Positions 21,434 through 30,764 of a stretch of DNA of 64,000 nt are shown here, piece after piece. Location of the stretch: positions 1 through 64,000 of the forward strand of contig WRGY01000126.1 in NCBI GenBank assembly GCA_009786925.1. The letters run 5' to 3'. The notes beneath the pieces are model-generated. The model was not told where the DNA came from and ran no database searches. It saw only the letters and a list, made by a program, of their open reading frames with translations. The stretch's first letter is position 1, and every line of letters begins with the position of its first letter. A program made the position numbers and the translations under genes. Source of the stretch: Defluviitaleaceae bacterium (GTDB lineage Bacteria > Bacillota > Clostridia > Lachnospirales > WQUN01).

Positions 21434-21869
21434 TGTATTGTTTGTTTGTACAGGAAACACCTGCCGCTCCCCCATGGCGGCAACCCTCGCCGCCGAAATA
21501 TTTACCCAAAAGGGTCTAAAAATCACCGTAGCCTCGGCAGGGGTCAGTGCATATGGTGGTTCGCCTGCCAGCAAAAATGCAATCCTCGCCATGGAGGCCT
21601 TAGGTCTCGACCTTTCTGTACACAAATCGCAGGCCGCCGCGCACGCGCTAATAAAAAATGCCTCGCTCGTACTTACAATGACAAAGGCTCATCTCATGCA
21701 TATAAAAGCCGCCTGCCCCACCGCAAACGCCTTCACATTGGGAGAATACGCGGGCAGTATCGCCGATGTCTCTGACCCCTTCGGCGGCAGTTTGGAAGAA
21801 TATAAAAATTGCGCGACACAAATAAAAAATTTATTGGAAAACTGCATAGAAAAAGGAGGGTTTGTATGA
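21417..21869 (+). CDS. Low-molecular-weight protein phosphatase (YwlE-like)
   Basis: [16 protein letters not shown] active-site loop; DPFGGS. Confidence 0.93.
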   Translation: MSYMFDVLFVCTGNTCRSPMAATLAAEIFTQKGLKITVASAGVSAYGGSPASKNAILAMEALGLDLSVHKSQAAAHALIKNASLVLTMTKAHLMHIKAACPTANAFTLGEYAGSIADVSDPFGGSLEEYKNCATQIKNLLENCIEKGGFV

Positions 21870-22507
21870 CAGACATCATCGCACAACGGCTTCATATCAA
21901 TACGCACCCGCTCGTCCGTAGCAAAATCACCATGCTGCGTGACAAGGAAACAGGGAGCAAGGAATTTCGAGAACTTGTATCAGAACTTGCGGCATTTATT
22001 TCTTATGAGGCGACAAAAAACACGCCTGTAAAAGAAAAATTTGTCGAGACTCCCGTAGGCACTGCCGAAGGTTGGGAATGCGAGCAAAAATTTGGGCTTG
22101 TGCCGATTTTGCGTGCGGGTTTGGGTATGGTAGACGGCATTTCTAATTTGCTGCCCACTGCAAAGGTAGGGCATATCGGCATTTATCGCGACCCCGCCAC
22201 ACTAAAGCCCGTAGAATACTACTGCAAGCTCCCTCCGGAAATCGACGAGCGCGACATACTTCTCCTCGACCCTATGCTCGCCACAGGACGCACCGCCGAG
22301 GCCGCGATTCGCTACCTAAAAGATGCGGGCGCGAAATGCATAAAACTCTTATGCCTCGTAGCAGTCCGCGAAGGTGTAGAAGAAGTACTGCGCAACCACC
22401 CCGATGTAGACATCTACACAGCCGCATATGATGCAACACTCAACGACCACGGCTATATAGTACCCGGCCTTGGAGATGCAGGCGACAGACTTTTTGGCAC
22501 GAGATAG
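21866..22507 (+). CDS. upp: Uracil phosphoribosyltransferase
   Basis: [51 protein letters not shown] overlap start at 21866. Confidence 0.97.
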   Translation: MTDIIAQRLHINTHPLVRSKITMLRDKETGSKEFRELVSELAAFISYEATKNTPVKEKFVETPVGTAEGWECEQKFGLVPILRAGLGMVDGISNLLPTAKVGHIGIYRDPATLKPVEYYCKLPPEIDERDILLLDPMLATGRTAEAAIRYLKDAGAKCIKLLCLVAVREGVEEVLRNHPDVDIYTAAYDATLNDHGYIVPGLGDAGDRLFGTR

Positions 22508-22525
22508 AGGACTGGAGAGATTTTT

Positions 22526-24181
22526 ATGAAATATATTTTTGCACTATTTTTTATCGCTTTTTTTATCATTTTTACAGCATGTGGTGTTGATTCATCGGAT
22601 GAGTTGTTGACCCATCACATGGAAGAAATTTTACCCGCGCCATCTTCGGCAGGCCCCCCACCCTCCCCCATCCCAAGCCCGGAAACTGTAATCTACATTC
22701 CTGAGCCTGAACCCGGAGATTTTTCGTTTGAAACGGGGACATATGGATTTTCTGCGCGGGGAGCGGGGAGCGTTAGTCGCACCAACGAAGCCGCAAGAGC
22801 GGGTGATTACTCTTTGCTTGTCACGGGACGCACTGCTTCTTGGAATGGGATTACCGTAGATGTGACCGACCGCTCTGTTCCCTTTGGCGAATACGAGTTT
22901 ACTCTATGGGTAATGCCTACGGATGCCGCAGGTGCAACAAATTTTCAGCTTACGGCAGAATTTGTGCTGGACGGAAGCACCACATGGCGCGGATTTGGCG
23001 GCACAGAGGCTCGTGTAAGGGCGCAACCGGGCGAGTGGACTTTTATGCGTGGCACATTGCCGTTTTACGGTTTTGACTCCGTAAATGTATATATCGAAAC
23101 CGACAGTGCGGGTGCTACAGCGGATTTTTTCATTGATGATGTGAGCTTCCGCAGTATCGCTGTAGAATATGCATTTGACGAAAATCTGCCGCGATTGTTT
23201 GAAATCTATGCCGACTATTTTATTTTTGGTACAGCGGTTGTTCCGCGTGATATGCGCGGCATACGGCTGGATTTTATCCGCCACCATTTTAATGCCGTAA
23301 CCGCAGGCAATGACATGAAGCCTGATGCCATACAGCCACGTCCGGGTGATTTTACATTTGATGTAGCGGACGAAATAGTGCGCGAGACATTGGATAGTGG
23401 TATGTATATGGTCGGGCATACATTGGCATGGCATTCTCAGTCACCTGACTGGATGAATCCCGAGGGCATCAGCCGCGAAGAAGCCATAGAAAACCTCGTG
23501 ACACATATCACCGAAGTTGTAACGCGCTACAGAGGCCAAGTCATCGTATGGGATGTGGTCAACGAGGCATTCCCGAGTTCCGTACCCATCGGCCAAAACC
23601 CCTCCGACTGGCGCAGACATCTGCGGCCTACGCCTTGGCTCGCGGCGATTGGATACGAATATATCGAGATTGCCTTCCGTGCCGCACATGCCGCAGACCC
23701 CAATGCAATTTTAATCTACAACGATTACAATATGGACAATGTGGGCAAACGCGAAGCCGCCTTCCATATGATACAAGAATTGCGCGAAAACGGTGTCCCC
23801 ATACATGGTGTGGGAATGCAGGGTCACTACAGCCTACGCACCACCCCACAGCATGTAGAAAACTCCATCATACGCTTCCGCGAACTTGGCGATGATTTTT
23901 TGATTAGCATCACAGAACTTGACATCACCGCACAAGGCTCACTCGGCCATGATGTAATGCCAGAGATGTTCGAAATGCAACAGGCGATTATGTATGCGCG
24001 TTTGTTTCAAATTTTCCGCTACCATGCCGACGCGATTCATCGCGTAACATTGTGGGGACTGTGTGATGCAACAAGCTGGCGCGCCGACCGCTTCCCACTT
24101 CCATTCAACCGTGACCTCTCGGCAAAACTTGCCTTCCATGCCATCGCCGACCCTGATGGCTTTTTGGATTTGCATGGCTGA
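22526..24181 (+). CDS. Lipoprotein endo-1,4-beta-xylanase, GH10 with N-terminal CBM
   Basis: Lipobox FTACG; CBM4/9/22-like region; GH10 motifs VIVWDVVNEAF (acid/base) and ITELDI (nucleophile). Confidence 0.95.
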   Translation: MKYIFALFFIAFFIIFTACGVDSSDELLTHHMEEILPAPSSAGPPPSPIPSPETVIYIPEPEPGDFSFETGTYGFSARGAGSVSRTNEAARAGDYSLLVTGRTASWNGITVDVTDRSVPFGEYEFTLWVMPTDAAGATNFQLTAEFVLDGSTTWRGFGGTEARVRAQPGEWTFMRGTLPFYGFDSVNVYIETDSAGATADFFIDDVSFRSIAVEYAFDENLPRLFEIYADYFIFGTAVVPRDMRGIRLDFIRHHFNAVTAGNDMKPDAIQPRPGDFTFDVADEIVRETLDSGMYMVGHTLAWHSQSPDWMNPEGISREEAIENLVTHITEVVTRYRGQVIVWDVVNEAFPSSVPIGQNPSDWRRHLRPTPWLAAIGYEYIEIAFRAAHAADPNAILIYNDYNMDNVGKREAAFHMIQELRENGVPIHGVGMQGHYSLRTTPQHVENSIIRFRELGDDFLISITELDITAQGSLGHDVMPEMFEMQQAIMYARLFQIFRYHADAIHRVTLWGLCDATSWRADRFPLPFNRDLSAKLAFHAIADPDGFLDLHG

Positions 24182-24210
24182 TTTGGTCAGTAAAGGGTAA
24201 TTGCATTTAA

Positions 24211-24239
24211 AAAAGGGGATGCCTAGACATCCCCTTTTT
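24211..24239. terminator. Bidirectional terminator between convergent genes
   Basis: AAAAGGGGATG-CCTAGA-CATCCCCTTTT. Confidence 0.9.
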
Positions 24240-24244
24240 ATAAC

Positions 24245-24781
24245 CTACGCAAGCCAGTTATAATAACCATCCTGCGTGTTGTCGCTTCTTCCTTCGTTTA
24301 GCATCTCAAGCTTTTGTGAGATTAGCTCTGCCCATGCTTGTTTATGGGCAGGAAGTTCGAACTCCGTGCGTGTTTCTGCTCCGAGCAAGTCGCGGATTAG
24401 CCCTACGCCCCTGTTTGCATCATCACCGAAGGCGAGACCAAACTCCAGATATTTGCCCGGGTTTTGTGCTTTCCACTCTTCCAGGCCGGGTACAGCTTCT
24501 TCTAAGTCGAGGATTAATGCCTTGTAGCGCACCATTGCCTCAGGGTCGTTTGCCATGTTTTCTAGTGTTTGCTGCGAAATCTCGATGTTACGCGCACCTT
24601 CGCCCCAGTTGGACGAACTCGTCGATATATTCCAGCCTGGCATCATGGAACGCAAAGACTCCAACACTTCATTTGCGGATTTCCTTGTACCTTGTTTCTC
24701 ATCCACGATTTGCCTTGCTCTGCGATAGGAAGCCTCCGTTACGGCAAGCCCACTCAAATTAACAATACTCAACTTATCCAC
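24245..24781 (-). CDS. Conserved hypothetical protein (possibly DUF6033-like)
   Basis: SSSNWGEGARNIEISQQTLENMANDPEAMVRYKALI; no enzymatic motif recognised; family assignment from memory only. Confidence 0.55.
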   Translation of the reverse strand: MDKLSIVNLSGLAVTEASYRRARQIVDEKQGTRKSANEVLESLRSMMPGWNISTSSSNWGEGARNIEISQQTLENMANDPEAMVRYKALILDLEEAVPGLEEWKAQNPGKYLEFGLAFGDDANRGVGLIRDLLGAETRTEFELPAHKQAWAELISQKLEMLNEGRSDNTQDGYYNWLA

Positions 24782-24870
24782 TCTCCTTGTGATGACGCGC
24801 TGTTTGCACGTCTTATTTTTGTTCCCGTTACCTCTATATCGTCAAGCCTGTGACAAAACCTTAGGATATG

Positions 24871-27435
24871 TCAAATAGAGCCCTTTCTCCCGTGGAGGCG
24901 CAAGAACAGTTTTCTTCCAAAGTCCACAAACACCACGCTGGAGGCCAAAATGAGTACAAGCGAAAACTCCCTAAGGCTAAGTCCCGTAGTCCTAAACACC
25001 GTCCCGCCAAAATAAATCAGCATAATCTGCAATACCGATACCGCAAGCATAATCCCGATAAACATTTTATTACGCGCAATATAAGCAAAAATATTTAATC
25101 TATGTGTCCGCGCATTTAGGCTGTTGAATACGCCCGCAAATATAAATAATGCAAAAAACGCAGTGAGTACATCCTCAAAAAATGTAAGTTTGAAGAATGC
25201 CAAACTAAGCAAAGTTGTATAAACCCCTGTAGCTACGATTTGGCTATACATATAGCGGTTGATAATCGGCTCGGTGCGTCGCTTGGGCTTTTCCAGCATA
25301 TACTCCGCCAGTGGTGTCTCGCCCGCATATGCCAGCCCTGCCAATGTGTCCATTATCATATTAATCCAAAGCATCTGTATGACCGTAACAGGCACAGGCA
25401 CGCCAATAAACGGCCCGATTACACTGACTCCCACCGCACATAAGTTAATAGTAAGCTGAAAAATCAAAAACTTACGAATGCTCTTAAAAATAGTACGGCC
25501 ATATAACACGGCCTTTACAATAGAAGCAAAATTATTGTCCAAAATGACAACATCGCCCGCCTCCTTTGCAATTTCCGTTCCATCACCCATCACAAATCCC
25601 ACGTCAGCCTTTTTTAAAGCGGGTGCATCATTCACACCATCTCCGGTCATGCCTGCGACCAGTCCCATTTCTTGTGACAGCCGCACAAGTCGCCCCTTGT
25701 CAGAAGGCAATGCTCGCGCAACTACACGCAGTGACGGCAATATTTTTTTTACTTCTGTGTCGGACATTTGATTTAGATGTCGACTTGTTAAAATTTCACC
25801 TTGCAGACCAAGCTTATGTGCAACAGAAACAGCCGTGTCCATATTGTCACCCGTCACCATCACCACCTGCACGCCCGCACCATGGATTTCTTCGATTGCG
25901 CCCTTTGCCTCGGGACGGATTTCGTCACGTATTCCTATAAAGCCAACTAAACGCAGTCCGCGCAAGTTTCCGCTTTCGCCTTCACAAATCGCCAGCATAC
26001 GCATACCCTCACGAGCCTGCGCTTGCAATGCCGCTTTCCCGCTCTCCCGCAAGACATCACTGCATAGCGGCAACAATACCTCCGGTGCGCCTTTGACCAA
26101 CACCTTATTTACCTCACCGCTCACCACAGCCACCGACATTTTATCTTTTGAGTTAAATGGTGTAGAAGAATCCTTTTTGCATAATGGCAAACGCGCCGCA
26201 TTTTCCTTCACATATTCCAGTAATGCACGGTCGGTGGAATTACCCCCGATTGCCCGAGTGCGCATTTTTTTTGTCGCAAGCATGGCAGAGTTATTATAGA
26301 AGCAATTGAGTGCGACACGTTCATATATTGGTGTTTTTCTAAACTCTTCCGCGTCAAAAATCCTGCCTTCGGGCGTGATAAAACTAACGACCTCAAGCAC
26401 ACCCCGCGTGAGTGTGCCGGTTTTATCCGTAAATAAAATATTCATACTGCCCGAAGTTTCTATCCCGACGAGTTTACGCACAAGCACATTGTCCTTTAAC
26501 ATCCTGCGCATATTGGCCGAAAGCACGACTGTAATCATCATAGGCAAACCCTCGGGTACAGCCATCACGATTACAGTAATACCCAGCGTCACCGCCATCA
26601 TCACATCAGGGAAAATCATGTGAAAATCGCTGACATGCTCCACCACTCTTGCAAAGTTAAAACCATTTGCAATCACAATCGAATTAAATAAATTTGCAAT
26701 CACAACAAAAACAGCGGCGGCATACCCAAAGCGGCTAATAGTTTTTGCAAGCTGTGCAAGGCGTGCCTTCAGTGGGCTGTCTATAGTGGCTTCTTGTATT
26801 TCTACTGCCAACTGCCCATAAAATGTACCGTCGCCCACACGACTGACACACATTACTCCCTCGCCACTGCATACCACACTACCGCGGAACAGCTCCGTGG
26901 CCGAAAGGAAATCGCCATCACCTGCTGTCCTGCTAAAACCCCCACCTATTTTGCAAGCCTCTTTTGTTTCTCCATTTAGTGCGGACTGGTCTACATGGAG
27001 TTCTCCCTGCAAAAGCACACCATCGGCAGGCACCCTCTCCCCTGCCCCGATGCTTACGATGTCACCCACAACAAGCTCGTCTATACTAAGCTCCACCAAA
27101 CGCCCATCGCGTTTTACGCGGCATTTTATATTAGCAGCTTCTTCTTGCAGTTTTTCAAACGCTGTTTCGCTTCCCATTTCCGATAACGTAGAAATAAGCG
27201 TCGCAAGCAAAACCGCCACCGCGATTCCTACACTTTCGTACCAGTTAGCATCACGGAACATAAGCAGCAAATTAACACCCAATGCCAAAAGCAAAATTCT
27301 AATAATCGGGTCGCCAAAGCTCGCCAAATACCTCCTAAAAAAACTCACCCTCGCCCTCTTTGTAAGCGCGTTTGTGCCATGCTGTTGCGCCGAGAGTTCA
27401 GCGTTTTTTGTGCTATGCCCTTTATATTTGTTCAT
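24871..27435 (-). CDS. P-type (type II, calcium-like) cation ATPase
   Basis: FTDKTGTLTRG, TGDGVNDAPALKKADVGFVMG, VPEGLPM (PEGL in TM4). Confidence 0.95.
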   Translation of the reverse strand: MNKYKGHSTKNAELSAQQHGTNALTKRARVSFFRRYLASFGDPIIRILLLALGVNLLLMFRDANWYESVGIAVAVLLATLISTLSEMGSETAFEKLQEEAANIKCRVKRDGRLVELSIDELVVGDIVSIGAGERVPADGVLLQGELHVDQSALNGETKEACKIGGGFSRTAGDGDFLSATELFRGSVVCSGEGVMCVSRVGDGTFYGQLAVEIQEATIDSPLKARLAQLAKTISRFGYAAAVFVVIANLFNSIVIANGFNFARVVEHVSDFHMIFPDVMMAVTLGITVIVMAVPEGLPMMITVVLSANMRRMLKDNVLVRKLVGIETSGSMNILFTDKTGTLTRGVLEVVSFITPEGRIFDAEEFRKTPIYERVALNCFYNNSAMLATKKMRTRAIGGNSTDRALLEYVKENAARLPLCKKDSSTPFNSKDKMSVAVVSGEVNKVLVKGAPEVLLPLCSDVLRESGKAALQAQAREGMRMLAICEGESGNLRGLRLVGFIGIRDEIRPEAKGAIEEIHGAGVQVVMVTGDNMDTAVSVAHKLGLQGEILTSRHLNQMSDTEVKKILPSLRVVARALPSDKGRLVRLSQEMGLVAGMTGDGVNDAPALKKADVGFVMGDGTEIAKEAGDVVILDNNFASIVKAVLYGRTIFKSIRKFLIFQLTINLCAVGVSVIGPFIGVPVPVTVIQMLWINMIMDTLAGLAYAGETPLAEYMLEKPKRRTEPIINRYMYSQIVATGVYTTLLSLAFFKLTFFEDVLTAFFALFIFAGVFNSLNARTHRLNIFAYIARNKMFIGIMLAVSVLQIMLIYFGGTVFRTTGLSLREFSLVLILASSVVFVDFGRKLFLRLHGRKGSI

Positions 27436-27459
27436 AACCGGCCTCCTTACATAGACAAG

Positions 27460-28080
27460 TTATACATATGCAGAGCATGGCCACTTTAGTATAACGAAAT
27501 AACTCCTCTCATAATCAATCAGCCCATCCTTTTTCATGCGAGACAGCTCTCTCGATAACGCGCTGCGCTCTACATTGAGATACTCTGCCATAATATTTCT
27601 GTTTATGGGTATGCTAAAAGAAAGGCTTTTTTTCTCGCAAGAAATTTTGTGCAAGTAGTTAAGGATTTTTTCACGAACTGTAGGCTCCAACAGACAGTTG
27701 ATTCTTTCATGGAGTTCGAGACCTTTTTCTGCTACGAGGGTTATAAAATTTTGTAACATTGTTTTGTGGTTAATGCAATTTTCGTCACAAGGAGTCAAAA
27801 TTTTATTGTAAGCAACCATCATTACGGTGGTGTCACGAGTGGCTTGTACGGTTAGCGGACTCACACGGCCGGGGCTTGCGGCCAAAAGTACGCCTATTGC
27901 ACCGCCCTTTTCCACCATGGTTATGATAATCATCTTGCCTGTGGCATTCCATTTTATAGACTGCACACTGCCCTCCAGTATAAAACCGAACTCATCTGCC
28001 TCTGCACCTGCTTCTATTATGATTTCGCCTTTTTTGAAATAGGCGATGCGCGTGTTTTTGCATTTTTCAAAAATCTCCAT
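27460..28080 (-). CDS. Crp/Fnr-family transcriptional regulator
   Basis: cNMP-binding-like beta roll and C-terminal HTH (IPINRNIMAEYLNVERSALSRELSRMKKDGLIDYER); start at MEIFEK (28080) preferred. Confidence 0.92.
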   Translation of the reverse strand: MEIFEKCKNTRIAYFKKGEIIIEAGAEADEFGFILEGSVQSIKWNATGKMIIITMVEKGGAIGVLLAASPGRVSPLTVQATRDTTVMMVAYNKILTPCDENCINHKTMLQNFITLVAEKGLELHERINCLLEPTVREKILNYLHKISCEKKSLSFSIPINRNIMAEYLNVERSALSRELSRMKKDGLIDYERSYFVILKWPCSAYV

Positions 28081-28093
28081 TGCGCTCCCTTTC

Positions 28094-28109
28094 TGTTGCA
28101 CATGCAACA
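28094..28109. promoter_or_regulatory. Candidate Crp/Fnr-type operator
   Basis: Perfect palindrome TGTTGC-ACAT-GCAACA (contains TTGC-N4-GCAA) between the divergent regulator and SBP genes. Confidence 0.5.
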
Positions 28110-28168
28110 TTTTATTTTGTCTGATTATAGTATAGTTGTGCAGAAAAATAAATTTTTGGAGGTATTTT

Positions 28169-29113
28169 ATGAAAAAACTACTTATTCTTGTACTGGCTGC
28201 GATGCTTTTATTTGTTTCTTGCGGAGCAGAAGAAGAGTATGAGGCTATGACAATCCGCGTAGCGGCAATGCGCGGGCCTACCGCGATGGGCTTATTGCAT
28301 ATGATGGATAACAGTAATCATGAGTTTGAAATCCTGGGTTCACCCGACCTTGTTCCCCCGTTGTTTGCACAGGGTGCGGTAGATATTGCCGCCGTGCCGG
28401 GCAATCTTGCCGCCGTTTTGCATAACAGAATGGATGTAAAAGCTCTCGCAGTCGTAACCCTTGGCGTATTGCATATCGTGGATACAACCGATACAATACA
28501 CAGCATACAAGACCTCGCGGGTCGTACTGTTTTTTTACATGGTCAGGGTGCAACTCCTGAGTTCGCATTAAATTATGTCTTGACACAAAACGGACTTACG
28601 CCCGGTGTGGATGTGTATATAGAGTATCGTGCAGAACATTCCGAAATCGCCGCATTGCTCGAAAGCGGACATGCCGAAATCGCATTGCTTCCCGAGCCTT
28701 TTGTGAGTACAGTACTCATGCGCGACATAGATGGACTACGTGTTGTATTAGATTTGACCGAAGAATGGAATCGAGTACAGCCGCATTATGACCTCATCAT
28801 GAGTGTTGTCATCGCCTCCCGAGAATTTGCAGAAAACCATCCCGAGGCCATTGTCTCCTTTATGGAAGAATACGCCGCTTCGGTGGCATTTGTTAATGCA
28901 AATGTGGCAGAGGCCGCACAGCTGGCCGTTGATTTTGATATAATCCCAAATACCAACATCGCCGCTTCCGCCATCCCCCGCACAAATATTGTTTTTATCA
29001 CAGGCGAAGAAATGCGCCAAAATCTCTTGGGCTTCTACCAAGTATTGTACAATGAAGAGCCACAATCCATAGGAGGCGGTATGCCTGCGGACAGCTTTTT
29101 CTTTATGCCTTAA
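28169..29113 (+). CDS. SsuA/NMT1-like ABC transporter substrate-binding lipoprotein
   Basis: MKKLLILVLAAMLLFVSCGAEEE lipobox; GAVDIAAVPGNLAAVLHNR; followed by permease and ATPase genes. Confidence 0.92.
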   Translation: MKKLLILVLAAMLLFVSCGAEEEYEAMTIRVAAMRGPTAMGLLHMMDNSNHEFEILGSPDLVPPLFAQGAVDIAAVPGNLAAVLHNRMDVKALAVVTLGVLHIVDTTDTIHSIQDLAGRTVFLHGQGATPEFALNYVLTQNGLTPGVDVYIEYRAEHSEIAALLESGHAEIALLPEPFVSTVLMRDIDGLRVVLDLTEEWNRVQPHYDLIMSVVIASREFAENHPEAIVSFMEEYAASVAFVNANVAEAAQLAVDFDIIPNTNIAASAIPRTNIVFITGEEMRQNLLGFYQVLYNEEPQSIGGGMPADSFFFMP

Positions 29114-29840
29114 AACCCTACCTGTCGTATTTTTTTGGCTGTTGGTCTGGGAGGGCGCTTATGCCCTGATTGGTAGTGACATAATTATCGTATCGCCGCG
29201 TACAGCATTTACGCGGCTTTTTGCGTTGTCTCAGACAGCCACTTTTTGGGAAAGCATAGGAATGTCTCTACAGCGGATTTTGCGCGGCTTTTTGCTCGCA
29301 CTGGTGGTAGGAGTGATTGTCGCGGCTCTTTCTGCACAGTTTTCTGTTTTTAAAAAACTCGTTGCACCTGCAATCAATGTTATTAATGCCGTACCGATTG
29401 CGTCATTTACTTTACTTGCACTTATGGCCTTTCATTCTTCACAACTAGCAGTTTTCATTGCATTTATTACTGTCATGCCCATTGTTTTTTATAACACAAT
29501 AAAGGGAATCGAAAACACAGACAAAAAATTATTGCAAATGGCGACCCTTTTTGATGTACCTCAGTACAAAAAGATTTTTTATATCTATTTTAAGACCGTC
29601 GCGCCATATGTAGTGTCTGCCGCGACGGTGGGCATCGGATTTGCGTGGAAATCCGGCATCGCTGCAGAGCTAATCGGCGTGGTGCGTGGCACCATCGGTG
29701 CTAATTTGCATACGGCGCGGATTTTTCTTAATACAGCAGACCTGTATGCATGGACGATTGCAATTGTGTTGCTTAGTTATTTAATGGAACGTGCTTTCCG
29801 ATTCTTTTTCAGCAAGGTGGTCACATGGAAATCTCTTTGA
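29085..29840 (+). CDS. SsuC/TauC-like ABC transporter permease (proposed CTG start; ORF track starts at TTG 29142)
   Basis: AGGAGG at 29071-29076 and in-frame CTG at 29085 restore an N-terminal TM (LRTAFSLCLKTLPVVFFWLLVWEGAY); downstream EAA-type permease sequence. Confidence 0.75.
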   Translation: MRTAFSLCLKTLPVVFFWLLVWEGAYALIGSDIIIVSPRTAFTRLFALSQTATFWESIGMSLQRILRGFLLALVVGVIVAALSAQFSVFKKLVAPAINVINAVPIASFTLLALMAFHSSQLAVFIAFITVMPIVFYNTIKGIENTDKKLLQMATLFDVPQYKKIFYIYFKTVAPYVVSAATVGIGFAWKSGIAAELIGVVRGTIGANLHTARIFLNTADLYAWTIAIVLLSYLMERAFRFFFSKVVTWKSL

Positions 29841-30406
29841 AAAATATTTGCAAATCCTACGATGACCCACCACAGAAGGTTTTGGATGGGTTATCTTTTA
29901 CGTTCGGCGATGGTTTTACATTTATTATGGGGGCTTCGGGGATTGGCAAGACGACACTTGTTAATATTATCGCAGGATTTGTAAAACCCGACAGCGGCGA
30001 AATCATCGGCATGGAGGGCAAAAAGGTTTCCATGGTATTCCAAGAGGACAGACTGCTGGAATGGGAAACAGCACTGACAAATGTTACATTTGTAAAAAAA
30101 GAACGCGAATATGCCACGCGGCTTCTTACACAGGCGGGACTCGGCGACAGTCTGCATAAAAAAGCATCGGAACTCAGCGGCGGCATGAAACGTCGTGTCT
30201 GCCTATGCCGCGCACTCATTGCCGACTACGATGTACTAATCCTCGATGAGCCATTCAAAGGACTCGATACCGAGCTAAAGCCCATAATCATGCAAATGGT
30301 AAAAGAACATGCCCACGGTATAATCATATGTATCACACATGACCCCGCAGAGGCAGAGTTTTTGGGTCGTGACGGAAGTGCGAATATGGTCTTGGATGCG
30401 CAATGA
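29825..30406 (+). CDS. SsuB/TauB-like ABC transporter ATP-binding protein
   Basis: GASGIGKTTLVN, ELSGGMKRRVCLCRAL, VLILDEPFKGLD. Confidence 0.94.
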   Translation: MEISLKNICKSYDDPPQKVLDGLSFTFGDGFTFIMGASGIGKTTLVNIIAGFVKPDSGEIIGMEGKKVSMVFQEDRLLEWETALTNVTFVKKEREYATRLLTQAGLGDSLHKKASELSGGMKRRVCLCRALIADYDVLILDEPFKGLDTELKPIIMQMVKEHAHGIIICITHDPAEAEFLGRDGSANMVLDAQ

Positions 30407-30421
30407 AAAGACCGGCAACAT

Positions 30422-30637
30422 CAGGAGTTGCCGAAGTGCGCTGGTAGGGGTCGCGAGCGGAAGTTGCGTTCGCTATGCTACGCCTTTGCTCCTCTGGTAT
30501 CACGGCTAAAAATACTGCCTCCGACGTTGCCGTCGTCGGCAGTATTTTTAGCCGTGATAATGCGTTACGCGGCGCACGCAATCGCTCACTGCAATCTTCC
30601 GCTCGCGACCCCTACCAGCGCACTTCGGTAACTCCTG
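30422..30637. repeat. Nested inverted-repeat element (outer 42-nt arms, inner 21-nt arms)
   Basis: 30422-30463 pairs with 30596-30637 (one mismatch); 30499-30519 pairs perfectly with 30538-30558. Confidence 0.93.
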
Positions 30638-30764
30638 CAACAGCTGATTTAAAAGGGCTTGAGCGGTTATGACCAAAACATCTACATTTCACGTTTACAT
30701 TTTTATGTCAAAATGGTAACATAAGTGGTATTTACACAAATTTTATAATGGAAATGGTGACAAC

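Noticed and set aside
26897-27454. 185-aa plus-strand ORF opposite the P-ATPase gene
   Set aside because: Ser/Pro-rich antisense translation of a conserved ATPase.
30333-30672. ORFs 30333-30581 (-), 30428-30631 (+) and 30475-30672 (+) with similar peptides (SARDPYQRTSATP / ARDPYQRTSVTP)
   Set aside because: The peptide similarity comes from the two arms of the inverted repeat being read on opposite strands; no RBS or protein-family features.
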